Numbered from the stretch's first letter, positions 1-11,500 are shown. The stretch: DNA of 64,000 bases from Anisus vortex (GCA_949126835.1 OX421499.1:24091990-24155989); one strand, 5' to 3'. Made by a program: numbers and translations. The notes: generated by a model not told the origin, from the sequence alone.

Positions 1-1620
1 CTCTTGAATTTTCACTTGTGCTTCGTTAATCTGTAAGCTTTAATCCTGGTGCACAATTAATCTTTTTTTTCCGAAGCACAACTAACCTCATCTTTTTCCA
101 GATGCACAATGAATTTTTTCACTTGTGCACAGATCATCTTTAAAGTTTTAATTGACAAGTCTTAATGAGGCGTGAACTTTTGAACCCATATGTTCGTGAA
201 CTTCCTGTTCTATTTTTAAACTAATAAACATAAAAAAACATGCTTTTGCTGGTGTTTGACAATTGATTTCAACCTCGACGGCCAGTTCTAGTCTTTTAGA
301 ATTATACAAAGGATACAATATTAGTTATGAGGAATCCCTTTTTAACATCAAAAGTGAGTAGGCGATAACTAATACTCAAGTGTTAGTCGCGTGAAGTTAA
401 ATATTTATTTGTTTACAAAATAAATTAGTCAAGATTTGCGTTTTCTTGGTTTTTAAAAAACAAAATTCGTAGATTCATAAAAACCAATAACAAAAATTCC
501 TTTGCATTTAGCAATAAATTTGATATTTTAAAAAGGTTATTTTTCACTTCTGACTTTCACAATACATTGTTTTGTTTTGTAAACATCTTTTAAAAATGAA
601 ATACATTTTAATCCCCAACAAATTTGAGTACAACCAGTAAAGTAGCACACAGACATGTTTCGAAACAAATGATTGAATTCGACCGGAAATGTTTTTTATT
701 TGTCGACCTTTTATGCATGCATACACGTTAAGACTTGTCAATCCTGGTGCGCAAATTATTTTCTTTCTTGACTCCCAGTCTTTTCATTGGGCACAATTTT
801 TTTTTCTGGTAATTTAGTATTTTGTCCAGTTGAACAATTGTAGTTTTTACTAATACATAATTCTTTTAAAGCCATATAAAAAAAATATTTTTGTTTTGTT
901 GTTTTGTTTACAGCCCAACACAATATGTCATCAAAATCAAAGGGTCCAATAAAATAACAATAAAATAACACACAATGCAGTTACAAAACAAAGGGAAAAG
1001 AAACGAACATGAGAAAAGCAATAGAATAAAAATAATAAAGATAACTATAGAAAAGTTATAGGGCTTCAACTAAGAAGCGAGTTATGTGTCAATTAGTAAA
1101 GGGGCTGGGGTGGCGGGGGAGGGGGGGGGAGAGAGAAGGTTGGAGGCGTGGTCGGATTGCAGATGTCACAGAAATAAAGCGTACATGAAACTTTAAGGGG
1201 AATTAACCTATTTTTTTGTTGTTGTTTTTTGTTTTCATACAAAGTTTTCTCTAAAAACTTGGTTATGTCCCTTCAACAGGTTAATAATAGGCTAGCGTTC
1301 TGTAGCAGTTAACCCTATTACTGTGTATACTAAATTAATTCAACACACAGTGTGACACAGGTATAGCACAATTAACTATGCACACACACAAGCACATATA
1401 CACACACATATATGCATACACACACTACCACACAACGTAACTTTTACTATGAAAATAATAACCTATCTGGAAATAATAAATAAATAATCCTGAAGTTGAA
1501 AAATAGAAAGGAAAGAAGGTATTTAATATAACAAACTAAGCAAATTTAGAAAATAGATGTTTATTACAAGTGGGTATTCATAATTAACAATATCTTACAA
1601 GTTCACAGACGTTCCTTGTA
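1..1620. other. gene-free AT-rich stretch
   Basis: I see no supported gene here. The sequence is AT-rich with short homopolymer runs, a purine-rich G tract near 1,110-1,140 and a short CA/TA-rich microsatellite near 1,380-1,430. The open frames at 544-741 and 756-971 on the minus strand have no domain, no convincing splice sites and low-complexity composition, so they are not called. Confidence 0.5.
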
Positions 1621-1631
1621 GATAAAAGATT

Positions 1632-1747
1632 CTTACGTCCGTTTAGGTCCTAAACTCCTGCAGGGCGGTAGGGATCGGTAGGCGGCAGGGATAGAACCCG
1701 GGCTGTCGTGGTTGACAGTGCAGTGAACTAGCCACAGGACCAGCCGA
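1632..1747 (-). mobile_element. tRNA-headed SINE fragment (family A)
   Basis: On the minus strand this begins with a tRNA-like head: a RNA polymerase III B-box-like GGTTCTATCC lies at 1689-1698. It is followed by a body that matches the longer copy near 49.7 kb, including the shared blocks CTACCGCCCTGCAGGAGTTT and CTGTCGCCCTACAGGAGTTT. The copy is 5'-proximal only and stops near 1,632. The tRNA origin is inferred from the B box and from the match to the second copy. Confidence 0.55.
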
Positions 1748-1944
1748 TAGATATATCCATCAGTTAAATAACTAGGTTTAGAAACATAATCCAGGAAGGA
1801 TGATTAAAATGCAAAGAAGTTATAGGCCTAATACAAAATGCATTAAATTCTAACCCCTAAGGTTATAACACAAATAGTCTTAGTAAAAATCGTATTTAGA
1901 AATACAACACAAAGAGACCCTCATACCATGCTGAGATCAACAAA

Positions 1945-2165
1945 GGGGCAAACAGACTTTTCTTATCCCATATACGAGAACAAATGCATATAAGTACTCT
2001 TTCTTCCAGAGTGGCATCCGGGCATGGAGTGGGTTGCCTGACCAAGCCTGGAAAACCGGTAACTTAACATCGTTTAAAACTATAATCAGAGTTCAAGACC
2101 AGACACCAACCACGAATAAGAGTATGACGCAAAAACCTTCCGAAAAGAAAGAGCGTCTGTAACAT
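1945..2165 (+). mobile_element. CR1-like LINE 3' end fragment (RT ORF C-terminus)
   Basis: In one plus frame the DNA reads FFQSGIRAWSGLPDQAW followed by NLTSFK and a stop near 2,160. The pattern SFFPxxIRxWNxLP near the C-terminus is characteristic of CR1/Jockey-like LINE reverse-transcriptase ORFs. The catalytic RT core is absent, so this is a dead 5'-truncated copy. A related copy in reverse orientation lies at 35.2-35.3 kb, and a more decayed one near 4.6 kb. Confidence 0.6.
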
Positions 2166-2257
2166 ATTATAAGATAACACGATATTCTAATGAAATACTT
2201 GGAAAGTTTCAATTTGCGATGATGTATACATTGATCTACTAAATCTGTCTCGTATAG

Positions 2258-2759
2258 CAGCGTTTCCGAAACTTAGATTTTCGTAGCCCGGGTCTTTTTA
2301 TGTGTCTGTTTTACGACCCACTAGAAATTAGTAACATTTTATAAAGACGGATTTGGTTAACTAAAGGATAGGATTTGTCTCCTGGGTCTGAATGGTGTCC
2401 CTGAGTCTGGAGGGTGTCCCTGGGCCTGGAGGGTGTCCCTGAGTCTACCCAGCTCTGATTGTTACCTGACATTAGTTTGGGTAAAGTAGAAAGGCGGTTG
2501 CGCATTGTGCTGGCCACACAATCACCTAGTACGCCATGTCAACGGAAACAGGTGAACGCTGTTTCACCGGCCGTATAGATCAACTTGGTTCGTAGGGATA
2601 CTTTTACTTTTTATTTTGTAAGGGCGTCTTTACTTGAAGGTGGTAGCATTGATAGGTTCCCACTATTACATATCATACAGTTTTTACTTTTGCCACCCAG
2701 TAATTGTGCTATCCTGGCCAGGTATCGGGTCTGATGACCCGGGCCTTTGAGAAACGCTC
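2258..2759. mobile_element. possible hAT-type miniature element, interrupted by a SINE
   Basis: The left end reads CAGCGTTTCCGAAACTTAG and the right end, on the opposite strand, reads AGCGTTTCTCAAAGGCCCGG. Both ends then run into a related CCCGGGTC block. The inverted ends resemble hAT terminal repeats (CAGxGTTTCxxAAAC). I could not find a clean 8-bp target duplication, so the call is tentative. A family B SINE body occupies the middle. Confidence 0.35.
2340..2612 (+). mobile_element. tRNA-derived SINE body (family B)
   Basis: This block matches, in order, the body of the family B SINE at 10.03-10.32 kb: AGGATT, then GGGTCTGGAGGGTGTCCCT, CTACCCAGCTCTGAT, GTTACCTGACxTTA, GGGTAAAGTA, ACAATCACCTAGTA and CTTCACCGGCC-like blocks. 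The tRNA head is degraded here. The segment GGAGGGTGTCCCTGxG is present in about three tandem copies, where the 10-kb copy has one. It lies inside a possible hAT miniature element. Confidence 0.6.
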
Positions 2760-2769
2760 TCACAAATCA

Positions 2770-3385
2770 TTCAATCTTCCAATGTGTTGTTTATTTTCTG
2801 AACTAGTCAGAAACTTGCCATCTACATATCACAATTAAAAACCTTTTCAACATACAAAACTAAACTCAAACCGCGGAAATGAGTGGGATGTAATAAAGTT
2901 CTGTAAAGAAAGAGCGTCTGTAGAAGAAAAAAAAACAAACAACTTTAAAACATTTAAAACAAAAAATTGTGAATCATTCTAAGACTAAAAAGAGACAAAG
3001 AAAGTGTAAGCCTAGATGTCTGCTTAAGCTACATGCACAAAACAACAAACGAATAAATTAGACATATAAGAATCCACAAGTTGTCAGACAACAATTGAGA
3101 TGACGCATGATGGCAAAAAGTTTTTTGTATGCTTATATAAGGAAGTGTCTGTCCGTACACCTGTCATAAGAGGGGAGAGGTTCTACCCTACTATTAGCCG
3201 TTGTTAATTTTTTTTTTACTCAATAGTAATGTATCCAGTTGAACGCGAATGTTTTGTTTTTAATTTACTGTTCTAATATTGTTCGTCGGAGTAAACTTGT
3301 AGTTTTGTTAAATTAATTTCTTTATGTATTATAATGTAATCGTATCCTTATAAATTAGTCTTAGTATTTATAAATTATAAATTGC
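2770..3385. other. gene-free stretch
   Basis: AT-rich DNA with no supported coding region, RNA gene or transposon end that I can recognise. Confidence 0.4.
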
Positions 3386-3389
3386 TTGT

Positions 3390-3660
3390 TTTTTCTTGTA
3401 CTTTTACGGATGCATAAAGGGCATTCTTATCTTAGGGCGCTTATATCAAGGCATGAGCCATCTAGGGAACTGCGCTCTTCAACACACTCACTCCTCAAAA
3501 CTCCGAGTTTGGATGTGCACAGACAGAAGTACCTAGGAGTGCGCTCATTTGAGTCAGTGGCGCCTTCTTTATGGAACAGTTTATCTCAGACACTGAGAGA
3601 ATCTCTGTTGAGTGCACGAATAGCCACAGCCTTAGATAATTATTATAATATACTAGTATT
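3390..3660 (+). mobile_element. CR1/L2-like LINE fragment (ORF2 C-terminus)
   Basis: The translated frame contains RELRSSTHSLLKTPSLDVHR followed by KYLGVRSFESVAPSLWNSLS. The patterns RxLRS...L..P and R.F...AP.LWN.LP near the end of the protein are typical of CR1/L2-type LINE ORF2 C-termini. The copy is 5'-truncated, lacks the RT catalytic motifs and passes into an A-rich, AT-rich 3' region. It is a retrotransposon remnant, not a host gene. Confidence 0.65.
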
Positions 3661-4269
3661 TATGCCCGTCAAAATGACGGAGAAAGGAATGACTACAACA
3701 TGTTTTGTTCAATGAATAAAAATAATAAAAAAGATAATAGAAAGAAACAATAAGAAACAATGAATAGTACAAGCTTTTACAGCAAGGAAAGACCCGGAAA
3801 GACCTAACACCACATAATTTGAAAGCATTTTGCAAGGAACATCACTCCGAATATTTTTTTAATGGCGCTCCAGTTTATCACCTTAACATAATTTGTAATA
3901 CGTTTATTCATATAATAAATTTTCGAATTAAGCAATATAGTTGATGCAATAAAAATGTATTTTAGAATAGGTTTCCAATTTATGTATTTAACTTATGTCC
4001 CTATCCGTTAAACGGCCTAAAAGTCTATAGAGAACAAATATATAAGCATATAATAAAACACACGGTAATAAGAGACACTGAAAAACTCTGTGTCAAAAAA
4101 AGCATTCAAGAAGAATTTGAAGACTTTTCTTTTCAACTAAGTTGATGAAGTACACATCCATCAGCAAAATACTTGTTTAAAACTATTTTAAAATGTTATT
4201 GTCGTTTCGTGCCTCCATCGGCCGAAACCTTGTTTAAAACTATTTTAGAGTGTTATTGTCGTTTCGTTT

Positions 4270-4350
4270 TTGTGAGCGCGCTGAGCATGCTTGCATTAGC
4301 ATGGAGTGAGGCGCGATATAAATGACCAATTATTATTATTATTATTATAA
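4270..4350 (+). mobile_element. SINE 3' tail with (ATT)n
   Basis: The block GCGCTGAGCATGCTTGCATT, then AGCATGGAGTGAGGCGCGAT and ATAAA, ends in an ATT microsatellite. It matches the 3' part of the family A SINE at 49.85-49.92 kb. Just upstream, an approximately 40-bp segment ending TGTTATTGTCGTTTCGT is present twice in tandem (about 4,170-4,265). Confidence 0.5.
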
Positions 4351-5576
4351 TATACATTGATTGATTGCCCAATTTAGTATTATGTGTGTCTTGGAAATTT
4401 TGTTAGTTTACTCTTTACTGTAGTACTTTTTAAACAAATCTCTTAGTCTTTATCGCTCCTGGTGGAACATGAGGCAACACACCCCATGGGAGTGATTTCC
4501 TGGACAAAGCACGAATACCTACTCATTTCACCTCTAATGTGAATGTAATACGGGGATTCTTCGTCTGTGGCTCTAAGTCACCACATGCAATCAAATGATC
4601 GCTTTCTTCCCCTTTGGCATTTGGTCATGAAATGGGTTGCATGAAAAAAAAACAAAAAAAACAGGAATACCAAAATCTTTACATCATTCTAAGCCTTAAT
4701 AATATGCGTGTCTAGACTAAGACCATGATCACGCGTAAAATGCAATTCTCTTCTATATAGAAGAAGTGTATACAGCAAAGATGACAATGTAAATCAATGC
4801 GATGTCTGGATGTCCTCAACGAAGCAAATAATTTCATGCTAGGATTTGTTCAAGTCTTACATTTCTTCTTCCATTTCTTTTTTTCTTCTCTGTACCCAGT
4901 ATTATTTCAATTCTTCCTTTTTCCAGTTGATTACACACATACATTTTTTAAAAAGAAGTAATTTATACATCACGATTAGTCGTTGGACTGGAAAGGAACA
5001 GGATGGTCTCGAAATATTTCAATATTTATTTTTCGATTGTGTCTGCTCTCTGGTGTCTATTTCTTTAGTTGTGTCTCCTTTAATCTATTATTTAAAAAAA
5101 AAATCGCTAGCTAGCAGCTGTTCCTTGTTGCCTTGGCGTTGTGATTATGCGGGGCCGACTTTATGGTTGTTGGCACCCTGGGTATAATGAGGGAGTAGTG
5201 TAACCTGTTTGGTGTGCTCCCACCCAGAGTATAAGCTTATACAGTGTATGTGCTCCGGAACGTAGGTATCTGCCCCTGGGACATTCTATAATCACAACTC
5301 ACCGTCTTATTACATTTAGAAGTTAGATAAACCTATCCCATGGATGTCCTGTATAGCCTGGCATGGTATTTATTTGACTAGAGAAAACCGCTTTCATTCA
5401 CTAACACAGGGGAACACACACGAATGAAGGCAGACAAATATTTCTATCAGATAAAATTATGATCAGCTTTATTTGGCTTATTGTGCAAGTTCTATTAACT
5501 ATGAAGTAAACTTACCTTGCGTCAGTCTTCCTCACACATCAAATAAACTTAATGTTCAGAAATAGAATATACCTCA

Positions 5577-5584
5577 AGCTACAT
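5577..5584. repeat. left 8-bp target site duplication of hAT element
   Basis: AGCTACAT, identical to the sequence at 6667-6674 on the other side of the element. Confidence 0.8.
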
Positions 5585-6666
5585 CATAGGTTCTCAACCT
5601 TTTACGGCTCACCGCCACCTTTTACAATATTTTTCCGCTCACCGCCCCCCCCCCCAACTTTCTTTTAGCGCCCCCTCCCCTTTCGCCCATCTGGACTATA
5701 GTTTCCGCAATTTTCTTTAGCCGGACTAGACTTTTTGTGTGATTAATTATCTTTCAAAAAAATGAAAAAAAAACATGTTGTGAGAATTAATAGATAAAAA
5801 AATTGCCTTAATTAACAAAAGGTTTAAATAAATCAATATTAATGTGAATCGTTTGCCTGGTGTGTTGTTAGCAATTTGTCTATTTTTGTTTCATTTTTGG
5901 TTGCAAAAGCCTTAGGTCTAATAATCAGTAATATTTTTTATATTACAAAACAGAACTTGTTCGGCATCACTATTGAATCAAATGTGGAAACATTTTTTAG
6001 TTAAAGGGAGATAATTACTAATTAACTCGTTTTATTTGAGCTAATATTTTTTTCTTTTATAAAAAATAAATGGCTTACAATTTATAACTTTGCAATAATA
6101 AAACTGTAAAAAGTATTTGAAAATTATATAAATATTATATGACTAAAAAATTTATATGTATACTTTCAAGCATTACAATAACTACCCAGTTTGTATGATT
6201 ACTTTTTATCTATACCACTTAACATTATTTAATTTAGTTCTTGGCGGTTTAAAATAAAGGACATCTCTGTTGAAGATGTTTGGGCGACAGTGATCGGTCA
6301 GCAAGGTTGACAGTCCGGTTGACCAACCGGCCGCACACAATTTGACAAATACTGACCCTACTTCAACGAAATGTCACTAGTCACTGCGATTCCTATTTCT
6401 TATTAATATAACAATATGTAGGCACACTGTTGGGGGATATCAGATATTTAGCAGCACTTGCGTTTACATCACATTTCATCCTCCAAAAACTAATCGATTC
6501 AAATAGCTGAGGTGTTAAAATATATTAGGTACGTTTGTACCGCCCACTTGCCCTTCAACGCCCATCCCCAATCCCCCCCCCGGGAATGTCAGCGCCCCCC
6601 TAAAGCTTCTCACCGCCCCCCCCCCCCCCCCCCGGTGGGCGATATCGCCCCCGTTGAGAACCTATG
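5585..6666. mobile_element. non-autonomous hAT-superfamily element
   Basis: The ends are perfect 14-bp inverted repeats, CATAGGTTCTCAAC at the left and its complement GTTGAGAACCTATG at the right. They are flanked by identical 8-bp direct repeats AGCTACAT at 5577-5584 and 6667-6674. An 8-bp target duplication with CAxxGGTTCTCAA-type ends is diagnostic of hAT transposons. Subterminal regions on both sides contain poly-C runs and CTCACCGCC blocks. The 1,082-bp interior is AT-rich and has no long open frame, so it cannot encode a transposase. Confidence 0.8.
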
Positions 6667-6674
6667 AGCTACAT
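6667..6674. repeat. right 8-bp target site duplication of hAT element
   Basis: AGCTACAT, identical to the sequence at 5577-5584. Confidence 0.8.
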
Positions 6675-7241
6675 CATGCGACTTACTATGTTCTCATCAG
6701 AAGAAACAAAACTCCCATGAACACAAAATACACGAAAAATGGGAAATCGTCAGCGATCAAATGTCACTTATGAGCAAAGTCGCTTAAATATAATTACGAA
6801 GGAAACTTGCCAGTGTAATATCTAAAGAAGTCTTCTTAATAAGTGGGCGAATTTTCTTAAAAGGGGATGAAATAGTACTTTTATACCCATGGATAAATCT
6901 ACGATGTCAAAGTCGTTCAGTATAAGATAGCCAATTGCGCTGCCTTCTCCATGGGTCGCGTGCTTCGGATGGAAAGGAGGAGAAGGGTTATTCCATTCGG
7001 CTCAATGATCCAATTGATTATCCAATCTGATTTTCCTAGAAAGCTCAATGAGATAAGTCTTTAAAAGATATCTATTTCAGTCGTTGTGCTGAGTGGCAAA
7101 GCATTATCTCCTGACAGGCCTTTTTCTCCTCAGATGAGAGGGGTTGCCGATAAGGTGTGATTATGTCTTACTGAAATGGAATTGTCAAATATAGGATAAA
7201 TCGATCTTTAATCTTTATTTCATCTTATTTCCAAGCACACC

Positions 7242-7754
7242 GCGAATCTACCAAAATGGTGTTTTACTATCTGAAAGACGAGTGATTATCGACCGAATCT
7301 CCCAAAATGATGTTTTACTATCTGAAAGACGAGTGATTATCGACCGAATCTCCCAAAATGATGTTTTACTATCTGAAAGACGAGTGATTATCGACCGAAT
7401 CTCCCAAAATGATGTTTTACTATCTGAAAGACGAGTGATTATCGACCGAATCTCCCAAAATGATGTTTTACTATCTGAAAGACGAGTGATTATCGACCGA
7501 ATCTCCCAAAATGATGTTTTACTATCTGAAAGACGAGTGATTATCGACCGAATCTCCCAAAATGATGTTTTACTATTTGAAAGACGAGTGATTATCGACC
7601 GAATCTCCCAAAATGATGTTTTACTATCTGAAAGACGAGTGATTATCGACCGAATCTCCCAAAATGATGTTTTACTATCTGAAAGACGAGTGATTATCGA
7701 CCGAATCTCCCAAAATGATGTTTTACTATCTGAAAGACGAGTGATTATCGACCG
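7242..7754. repeat. 51-bp minisatellite, about 10 copies
   Basis: A head-to-tail array of a 51-bp unit (core ATCTCCCAAAATGATGTTTT then ACTATCTGAAAGACGAGTGA then TTATCGACCGA). The copies are nearly identical; the first is the most diverged and a single C-to-T change marks one internal copy. Because 51 is divisible by three and the unit lacks stops in some frames, long open frames appear on both strands. I interpret these as by-products of the repeat. Confidence 0.9.
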
Positions 7755-8487
7755 TGACCAATGCAATTTAGTTGGCTGTCTAAAGCAGAGGTCAGCAACA
7801 TAGAGGCATTTTAAGTCTCTTCCACAAATGAAGAGCAGGATGACATTTAGGCTGTCGGCCCGTGGAATGAATTAGAAACACCTACTTGGGACTTGGATAC
7901 ATTATTATGACAAGATGGCAGACCCCTGGTCACGCGCAGTTGACTACTTTGACTTCGGTAAGCTTATAAGCATTCGGCCATGTCTACACACTGTAAACAT
8001 AATTGGAATACATGAATAAAGCGATTGAAAAGCATAGGCCACCTATCTTCGCCTGTGAACTTCCTCACAATCCACCGCCCTTTTCTCCAGGTTGTGTCAC
8101 TAGACAAATCTAGGTTGTGGGAGAAATTCCACCATTGTATTGCTTTTTACCCGATAATACGGGAATGATTGATGGCTCATTAGAACATTACGACGCTAAT
8201 TCCGTGTGAAATAATTACTTCTACGCAACTAACTCACTTACTTCATCACACTGGGCAAACTGAGTTTCGGCGTTAATTTTAAGTATAGTTTTTAAAATAA
8301 AAGGAGAAAATGTTTACATATCCTTTATTAGACCTCAGAGGGCATGGTGCCCCAGGCACATACCAAAGCTTGTCTAGAAGTCAATTAAACTGGCTTGTGG
8401 GCGAAAAGGGAAGTGTATGCTAGACTCAAGACATACGGGGGTTAAAACCAGAAGTCTTTTGCTTCTGTGAAAATTAACTGTGTAGAT

Positions 8488-8646
8488 CAGGGATCGGCAA
8501 TCTTCATATATTTATTGTGCCAAAGCAGGATTTCTAAATCTTTCAGCGCGTCAACAGCCCGTAAGTCATCCTGCTCTAGTACTCAGTGTCTTGTAGAGGA
8601 GACTTGACCAAGTCTCGCACGCGTGTCGTAGGGTTGCCGATCCCTG
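8488..8646. mobile_element. short hAT-type MITE (159 bp)
   Basis: The inverted ends are CAGGGATCGGCAA at the left and TTGCCGATCCCTG at the right. They are flanked by near-identical 8-bp repeats GTGTAGAT (8480-8487) and GTCTAGAT (8647-8654), as expected for hAT target duplications. The interior includes AAGTCATCCTGCTCTAG and a CACGCGTG block, shared with the related copy at 28,470-28,679. It has no coding capacity. Confidence 0.7.
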
Positions 8647-8795
8647 GTCTAGATGTCATGTTTTACTTGATCTGCACTATATCAACAATATTGTCATTTT
8701 GTATTGCGTCTCAATGGGGCAGTTTGTTAGCTCACTATTACAAAGAAATCGGTTAAAATTTGATTTGCTGAGTTCATTCCTGGGTCGAGGTGGAA

Positions 8796-8798
8796 AGT

Positions 8799-8829
<31 letters not shown>

Positions 8830-8831
8830 GG
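8796..8831. repeat. (GT)n followed by poly-G
   Basis: A short GT dinucleotide run merges into a run of about 20 G. Confidence 0.8.
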
Positions 8832-8840
8832 TTCTGAGTA

Positions 8841-8986
8841 TATCCTGTCAACTCCGCCTTTTTGGAGAATATCTTTAGTAAGTTGATAAAAATATTTAAA
8901 AAAAGGAAGTTTATATCCTGTCAACTCCGCCTTTTTGGAGAATATCTTTAGTAAGTTGATAAAAATATTTAAAAAAAGGAAGTTTA
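8841..8986. repeat. 73-bp perfect tandem duplication
   Basis: A 73-bp segment starting TATCCTGTCAACTCCGCC and ending GGAAGTTTA-like sequence occurs twice with no difference that I can see. The second copy starts at 8914. The identity suggests a recent duplication or an assembly artefact. Confidence 0.8.
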
Positions 8987-8989
8987 GGC

Positions 8990-10020
8990 ATTGTGATAAC
9001 CAGACTCTCTAATTGCATTTTGTGACCAAAGAAACTGGTAAATCTTTCTTTATTAACCCTATTTCACCGAAAAAAGGTTAAGCCAGTGTTACTATCATTT
9101 AGCTATTTACTACACATTCTTTCTTGTGACTGTGATATGGCCTAAATAGATTTTTAATTTTAATGCCACACTGCGAAATTGTGAAACAATTAAGTAAATT
9201 TGAACGAAAAATTATTTGTAACGAAGTAAAAAAAAAAGGTAGCAAAGTATCAAGGCAATCGATTTATTAGTTTTCATGACGCGCCTAAAATAAGGTTATT
9301 TTTATTAAGCTGGAAAAATTATCGAGAGGGCTACGTCTCTAATAGCGTGGACTAATTAATCCCGGGCTATTAAATTAATCATATCATGACAATAGAAAAG
9401 AAAATATATCATTATTATTAATTTAAAATTGACCATGTAACTTGAATTTATTTTCATTAATTACATTTTCATACTATCTGTTACATTTAGAGAAGTCGCA
9501 TGTGATACCTACCACTTAGCGAATAAGATATTAAAAACCAACCTTTTACATGTGATAATTTAAAAATGTATAATGTACGCATTGCCACTTCTGTGTTAAA
9601 GTACACAGGCACATTGTTTTGCATTTCTGCATCTTCAGGCCACAGGCCAGACAATCCAAAACAGCAGCAGTCGCCCCAAATCTCCGGAACCCCTGGTGAC
9701 AATAGGTCAATTCTGGAATGTCACACCGGCTAGCGGTTCGGTCGTGGCGCCGCCACCTTCTGCAATGGCGAGTTTATTTTTAGCAATCACAAGAACTCAA
9801 GTGTGAGTCAATTGCGAACTTATAATAAACACTCACAAAGGAAGGGTGACGTTGAGGTGGAACATGTAGACGAAGGAGAGGCTAGAAGGGGAGGGGGACA
9901 CGAAAAAACATAACTAAACAGGTTTTAGAGGGTCTGTTGACAAGGAACACATCTACCGATAAAATGAAAATTACAAATCATAAATTACATATCTTTTATA
10001 GCGCTATACATAACAATTAG
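8990..10020. other. gene-free stretch
   Basis: AT-rich sequence without a supported gene. A somewhat GC-richer block near 9,590-9,700 has a short minus-strand open frame, but no motif or splice context I can recognise; it could be a decayed repeat. Confidence 0.4.
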
Positions 10021-10028
10021 TCTTTGAT

Positions 10029-10320
10029 GGCGTTGACCTTAAAGAAAAGTACAATTCAGACCAAATTGATCCATCGGGCCGGTGAAGCAGCCTTCACTAG
10101 TTTCTGTGGCCACGGGATACTAGGTGATTGTTCGACCAGCAAAATGCACAGCCGCATTTACTTTACCCCATTAAGGTCAGGTACCCATCAGAGCTGGGTA
10201 GAATCGAGGGACACCCTCCAGACCCGGGAAAATAAATCCTAGCCTTTACCAGGATTCGAACCGAATAACTTCGGTACGCCAGTCGCGCGCGCGGCCACTC
10301 GGCCACCGTACTCCCACGTT
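10029..10320 (-). mobile_element. tRNA-derived SINE (family B), near full length
   Basis: Read on the minus strand it starts with a tRNA-like head: GGTGGCCGAGTGGCCGCGC resembles the A-box end of a Ser/Leu-type tRNA with a long arm, and GGTTCGAATCC is a perfect B box. A body follows with GGGTCTGGAGGGTGTCCCT and CTACCCAGCTCTGATGGGTA. It ends near a TTAAGG region at about 10,035. Related bodies occur at 2,340-2,612 and 24,178-24,395. Amplification as a pol III-transcribed SINE is inferred. Confidence 0.7.
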
Positions 10321-10722
10321 GACCTTGACCTTATTGTATTAAATAAAATTTAAAAATAGATTTTTTTTCATTTTTTTTTTTTTTATGTCAATATTGTCCG
10401 CTTGTTTAATAACTGTGTGTTTGGGAGTTCGTTCCACCATAGAGGTGCTGCCACGCTGTAGGAGCGAGCTGCAAATGTTTTTCTCTTTACTATTAGTACC
10501 TTGAGTTGTGGGTGAAATTTGTTTTTGAATGCAGTGCTGTTTTCTTGGAAGTTATGTTTCGAAATAATCTCTCTTTACCTTAAAACGTACTTTACAGTCT
10601 GACAGGTCGCCCTTCCCCATCTTCCATCCTCCATTCACATGTTTACGCTCACTATAAGCTCTGATATGTGTTCTTAGCATAATGGTCACCAATGTACTTT
10701 TCATTTGCCATTACATGAAGGC

Positions 10723-10995
10723 AGATCACCTGATATTGGCATACATAATCCTTGATGCAATTAGATCAGATCACCTGATATTGGCATACATAATCCTTGA
10801 CGCAATTAGATCAGATCACCTGATATTGGCATACATAATCCTTGACGCAATTAGATCAGATCACCTGATATTGGCATACATAATCCTTGACGCAATTAGA
10901 TCAGATCACCTGATATTGGCATACATAATCCTTGACGCAATTAGATCAGATCACCTGATATTGGCATACATAATCCTTGACGCCATTAGATCAGA
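10723..10995. repeat. 45-bp minisatellite, 6 copies
   Basis: Six tandem copies of a 45-bp unit beginning AGATCACCTGATATTGGCAT and ending GACGCAATTAGATC. They differ only by GATG/GACG in the first copy and GCC/GCA in the last. The open frame across it is a repeat artefact. Confidence 0.9.
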
Positions 10996-11289
10996 TTTCA
11001 CAGCGAATAGTTTAGGAATTCTAATGCTCTAGTTTACATAACAACATTGTTGTTACTCAATGTTTTGTTGGTGGAAGACAAAAAAGAATATCTAATTATT
11101 AGACGAAAAACTGTCCATGTAGTTTGTTTGATCTTTTTAAAGAAATGTTGATGTATAGTGTCTGATTAGAATGCAGATTTTTGTCTTGTTTCGTAAATGC
11201 AGGTGTTCTTGAAGAAGATTGAGGGGAGGAGGGAGGGATAGAGGATGGGGCTCTTGATGACAAGCTAGAAAAATAACAACATCACAAAC

Positions 11290-11500
11290 ATGGATAATGT
11301 CATTCATGGTAAAGAACTAGCTCAAACTAACAATGCAAAGTACTTAGGATTAATAATAAATGATAATAAGTTATCCTGGAATACTCATATTAATGAAGTA
11401 ATTAAAAAGAAATGTTTTAGTGACATTCCTATTCTTTCTTTAAAATGTAAAATAAAATTCCTTAATTCCCCTACAGTTTTAAGCGCTAAGTCCAACCAAG
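11290..11500 (+). pseudogene. LINE reverse-transcriptase fragment
   Basis: The frame contains NAKYLGLIINDNKLSWNTHI. The motif KYLGxxID..LxWxxHI is the conserved segment just downstream of the catalytic core in Jockey/CR1-type LINE reverse transcriptases. The frame then decays, and neither the YADD core nor the endonuclease is present, so this is a short relic. Confidence 0.6.

Noticed and set aside
7242..7754. CRISPR-like array of direct repeats
   Set aside because: Repeats are directly abutting with no unique spacers, and the DNA is eukaryotic.
7248..7803. Long open frames on both strands encoding 17-residue repeats
   Set aside because: Produced by a 51-bp minisatellite whose period is divisible by three; mirrored frames on the other strand show it is not selected coding DNA.
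10250..10320. tRNA-Ser/Leu gene on the minus strand
   Set aside because: A tRNA-like head, but it continues into a repeated SINE body found elsewhere in the window.
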